From positions 310,001-374,000 of the forward strand of contig NZ_LXYE02000001.1 in the NCBI RefSeq assembly GCF_001659685.2: 64,000 bases of DNA, read 5' to 3'. How positions within the stretch are numbered: position 1 is the stretch's first letter; each line of letters begins with the position of its first letter. Made by a program: the position numbers and the translations under genes. The notes beneath the pieces were generated by a model. The model was not told where the DNA came from and did no database searches. It was given only the letters and a program-made list of their open reading frames with translations. Source of the stretch: Labilibacter marinus (GTDB lineage: Bacteria > Bacteroidota > Bacteroidia > Bacteroidales > Marinilabiliaceae). This document shows positions 61,268 through 64,000 of the stretch, piece after piece.

Positions 61268-64000
61268 ATGGAAGAATTTTCATTTGTTGGTAATAGTGAC
61301 ATAGAAGCAATAGAAGAGCTTTACCAAAATTATTTAAATGATCCCGAATCTGTTGATGAAAGCTTCAGATTGTTTTTTAAAGGGTTTGACTTCGCTCGTA
61401 AAAATTACGAGACCTCAACAGGAGGATTAGTGAGTAAAGAATTTAATGTAGCCAACCTTATTCATGGGTATAGGCAAAGGGGACATCTTTTTACGCATAC
61501 CAATCCAGTTCGTTCGCGCCGTCAGTATTATCCTACTTTGGATATAGAAAATTTTGGTTTAGAAAAGGCCGATTTAGAAACTGAGTTTGAAGCAGGTGCT
61601 AAATTAGGTATGGGTAAGGCAAAGCTAAAGGACATTATAGCTCACCTGCAAAAGACATATTGCGAATCCATCGGTGTAGAGTACTTGTATATCCGCCATC
61701 CAGAAGTGGTTGAGTGGATGAAGAAAAGGATGGAATCGGTATGTAATACGCCTTCTTTTTCGGAGGCAAAGAAAAAGGTAATCTACGATCAACTAAACGT
61801 TGCGGCCGGCTTCGAGGGTTTTATCCATAAAAAATTTGTTGGACAAAAGCGTTTCTCCTTAGAAGGTAGTGAGGTGATTATTCCAGGCTTACATGCTTTA
61901 ATTCGCAAGGGTGCCGAAATGGGTGTTAAAGAGGTGATGATTGGTATGGCGCACCGTGGACGATTAAATGTGCTGGCCAATATCCTGAAAAAGCCTTATG
62001 AAAATATTTTTAAGGAATTTGTGGGTGATGAATATGCTGAAGGTATTTCGCTGGGTGATGTAAAGTATCACTTGGGTTATCAAAACGATATTTTAACTGA
62101 TGATGGAAACAAAGTACGTGTTAATTTAGCACCAAATCCATCACATCTCGAAACGGTAGGACCAATTATTGAAGGTCTCACACGTTCTATCATCAACAAT
62201 AAATACGAAGAAGATTATAATAAGGCCATTCCTGTTTTAATTCATGGAGATGCTGCCATTGCTGGGCAAGGTGTAGTATACGAGGTGATTCAAATGAGTC
62301 AGCTGAAAGGATATAAAACAGGAGGTACTATTCATATTGTAGTGAATAACCAAGTGGGTTTTACCACTAATTATTTAGATGCCCGTTCGAGTACTTATTG
62401 TACCGATGTGGGTAAGGTAACGCGTAGTCCTGTTTTTCATGTAAATGGAGATGATGCTGAGGCAATGGTTTATGCCTTAGAATTGGCTGTTGAGTTCCGC
62501 CAGACCTTTAATGCCGATGTATTCATAGATGTATTAGCTTATCGTAAATACGGCCATAACGAAGGTGATGAACCCAGATTTACACAACCAACTTTATATA
62601 AGGCCATCGCTAAACATCCTAATGTAAGAGATGTGTATGGACAAAAGTTATTAGAGGATAAGGTATATAAGCAGGAGGAGTTAAGTGCCCTCCAAAATGG
62701 ATTTGATGTTTATTTAGATAAACAATTAGATGATTCTAAGAATATAGATAAAGTAGTCATTCAACGTTTTCTGGAAGATTACTGGAAAGGATTTAGATAT
62801 TCAGAGCCAAGTGATTTTATTGAGTCAACTGAAACCGGAGTAGAGAATAAAACTTTACTTGAATTAGGAGAAAAGTTAACCGACCTGCCTAAGGATTTGC
62901 CATTCTTTAAAAAGGTTCATAAAATCATGAGCGATCGTAAAAAGATGATTGAGAACGATCGTTTGGATTGGGCCATGGGAGAACAATTGGCTTATGCTAC
63001 TTTAGTTACTGAAGGTCATCAAGTCAGGTTAAGTGGTCAGGATTGTGTGAGAGGAACCTTTGCACACAGACATGCTGGATTAACTATCCAAGACTCAGAG
63101 CAGTTATATTTTCCGTTAAAGAATTTATCAGAAGAACAAGCTCGTTTTAACGTTTATAATTCGCATTTATCGGAATACGGAGTAATGGGTTTTGATTATG
63201 GATATGCCTTAGCTACGCCTAATGGATTAACCATTTGGGAAGCGCAATTTGGTGATTTTTATAATGTAGCTCAGGTAATTATCGACCAGTATATTAGTTC
63301 GGCAGAGGAAAAGTGGGGTTTGATGAATGGCTTGGTTTTATACCTACCGCATGGTTTCGAAGGACAGGGGCCTGAGCATTCGAGTGCACGTATTGAGCGC
63401 TTTTTGTCTTTGGCTGCCAATAATAATATGCAGGTGGTTAATTGTACTACACCTGCTAACTTTTTTCATGTATTACGCAGACAGGTAAAACGAGATATTC
63501 GCTTGCCATTGATTGTGTTTACACCTAAGAGTTTGCTAAGGCATCCTAAATGTGTATCAAAAATGGATGAGTTGGCAACCGGTAAATTCCAAGAGGTGAT
63601 TGATGATAATAATGTGGATACGGATAAAGTTAGAAGAGTCGTATTCTGCACCGGAAAAATATATTTTGACTTATTGGCCCGTAAGGAGGAATTAGATGCA
63701 ACGGATATTGCTTTGGTTAGAATTGAGCAAATGCATCCATTCCCCGAAAAGCAGTTAAATGGCATTGTAGCTAAATATAAAAATGCCATCCTACATCTTT
63801 GGGTACAAGAAGAACCTGAAAATATGGGTGCTTGGAAGTACATCAGGGGTATGTTTAAAACAGTTAAGCTTATTCCTGTGGCACGTTTAGCCAGTGGTAG
63901 TCCTGCAACAGGATTAAATGGTTTGCATATGGTTGGACAAAAGGAAATTGTAGATAAGATATTTAAGAAATGTCATTGTGACCTGAAAAATAAGTATTGT
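61268..64000 (+). CDS. sucA: 2-oxoglutarate dehydrogenase E1 component, 3' end outside window
   Basis: The frame opens at ATG 61268 (MEEFSFVGNSDIEAIEELYQ) and stays open for 911 codons to the last base. Thiamine-diphosphate enzyme: MIGMAHRGRLNVLANIL, VNLAPNPSHLETVGP, IHGDAAIAGQGVVYEV, YRKYGHNEGDEPRFTQP, then the transketolase-like pyrimidine domain (VRLSGQDCVRGTFAHRHA) and LVLYLPHGFEGQGPEHSSAR. It decarboxylates 2-oxoglutarate in the TCA cycle, passing the succinyl group to E2 (SucB). Little of the C-terminus should be missing given family length. Divergent from the AddB-like gene with a 171-base spacer. Confidence 0.96.
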   Translation, partial: MEEFSFVGNSDIEAIEELYQNYLNDPESVDESFRLFFKGFDFARKNYETSTGGLVSKEFNVANLIHGYRQRGHLFTHTNPVRSRRQYYPTLDIENFGLEKADLETEFEAGAKLGMGKAKLKDIIAHLQKTYCESIGVEYLYIRHPEVVEWMKKRMESVCNTPSFSEAKKKVIYDQLNVAAGFEGFIHKKFVGQKRFSLEGSEVIIPGLHALIRKGAEMGVKEVMIGMAHRGRLNVLANILKKPYENIFKEFVGDEYAEGISLGDVKYHLGYQNDILTDDGNKVRVNLAPNPSHLETVGPIIEGLTRSIINNKYEEDYNKAIPVLIHGDAAIAGQGVVYEVIQMSQLKGYKTGGTIHIVVNNQVGFTTNYLDARSSTYCTDVGKVTRSPVFHVNGDDAEAMVYALELAVEFRQTFNADVFIDVLAYRKYGHNEGDEPRFTQPTLYKAIAKHPNVRDVYGQKLLEDKVYKQEELSALQNGFDVYLDKQLDDSKNIDKVVIQRFLEDYWKGFRYSEPSDFIESTETGVENKTLLELGEKLTDLPKDLPFFKKVHKIMSDRKKMIENDRLDWAMGEQLAYATLVTEGHQVRLSGQDCVRGTFAHRHAGLTIQDSEQLYFPLKNLSEEQARFNVYNSHLSEYGVMGFDYGYALATPNGLTIWEAQFGDFYNVAQVIIDQYISSAEEKWGLMNGLVLYLPHGFEGQGPEHSSARIERFLSLAANNNMQVVNCTTPANFFHVLRRQVKRDIRLPLIVFTPKSLLRHPKCVSKMDELATGKFQEVIDDNNVDTDKVRRVVFCTGKIYFDLLARKEELDATDIALVRIEQMHPFPEKQLNGIVAKYKNAILHLWVQEEPENMGAWKYIRGMFKTVKLIPVARLASGSPATGLNGLHMVGQKEIVDKIFKKCHCDLKNKYC

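Overview
The window is Bacteroidota DNA, most likely from a marine or sediment member of the Marinilabiliales-type lineages. The pointers are AT-rich sequence, TAnnTTTG promoter boxes, SusC/SusD pairs, many short lipoproteins, DUF4249/TonB-receptor loci and C-terminal fragments resembling type IX secretion (T9SS) sorting domains. A glycyl radical enzyme alongside a 2-oxoglutarate dehydrogenase E1 suggests a facultative or microaerobic anaerobe. The species call is inference.

Layout. (1) 1-11.4 kb: a 5'-truncated caspase-like protein, an ECF sigma factor with a TPR-bearing anti-sigma-like partner, then a string of small exported proteins on the plus strand (thioredoxin-like, glucosaminidase-LysM, orphan TonB, YceI, MORN repeats, ankyrin repeats). 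This part decays into pseudogenes: a CAP-domain gene with its middle deleted and a broken second copy of a small membrane protein gene. (2) 11.5-31.5 kb: a beta-mannan utilization locus under a divergent AraC regulator: SusC, SusD, a surface glycan-binding protein, two GH26 mannanases, a GH130 mannosylglucose phosphorylase, a cellobiose/mannobiose 2-epimerase, a GPH-family symporter, a sulfatase, an exported AGE-fold lipoprotein and a GH5 mannanase. The surface enzymes would cut mannan, SusCD would import oligosaccharides, the symporter would bring mannobiose into the cytoplasm, and epimerase plus phosphorylase would yield mannose-1-phosphate and glucose. The sulfatase points to a sulfated mannan. 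Near-identical direct repeats, each carrying a terminator hairpin and a tRNA-Ser-like 3' tail, flank the locus. (3) 31.5-38.6 kb: a beta-barrel protein, then a compact unit with a sugar-porter MFS transporter diverging from an AraC regulator, followed by a glycyl radical enzyme with an unusual active-site motif and its radical-SAM activase. A shared 15-bp motif sits at the same distance and orientation upstream of both the transporter and the radical enzyme. This is the best candidate for an undescribed system. (4) 38.6-47.4 kb: a TonB-dependent receptor operon divergent from two duplicated DUF4249 lipoproteins and an MG2/plug-like protein. (5) 47.5-64 kb: mainly core genes: CTP synthase, YidC, lipid kinase, PAP2 phosphatase, a small HTH protein, NhaA, a nucleotidyltransferase and a sugar kinase-RapZ fusion (probable cell-wall sugar recycling), an AddB-like nuclease, and SucA running off the right edge.

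No rRNA, intact tRNA, CRISPR array, transposase or integrase was seen. All homology statements come from recognising motifs by eye; no database search was run.
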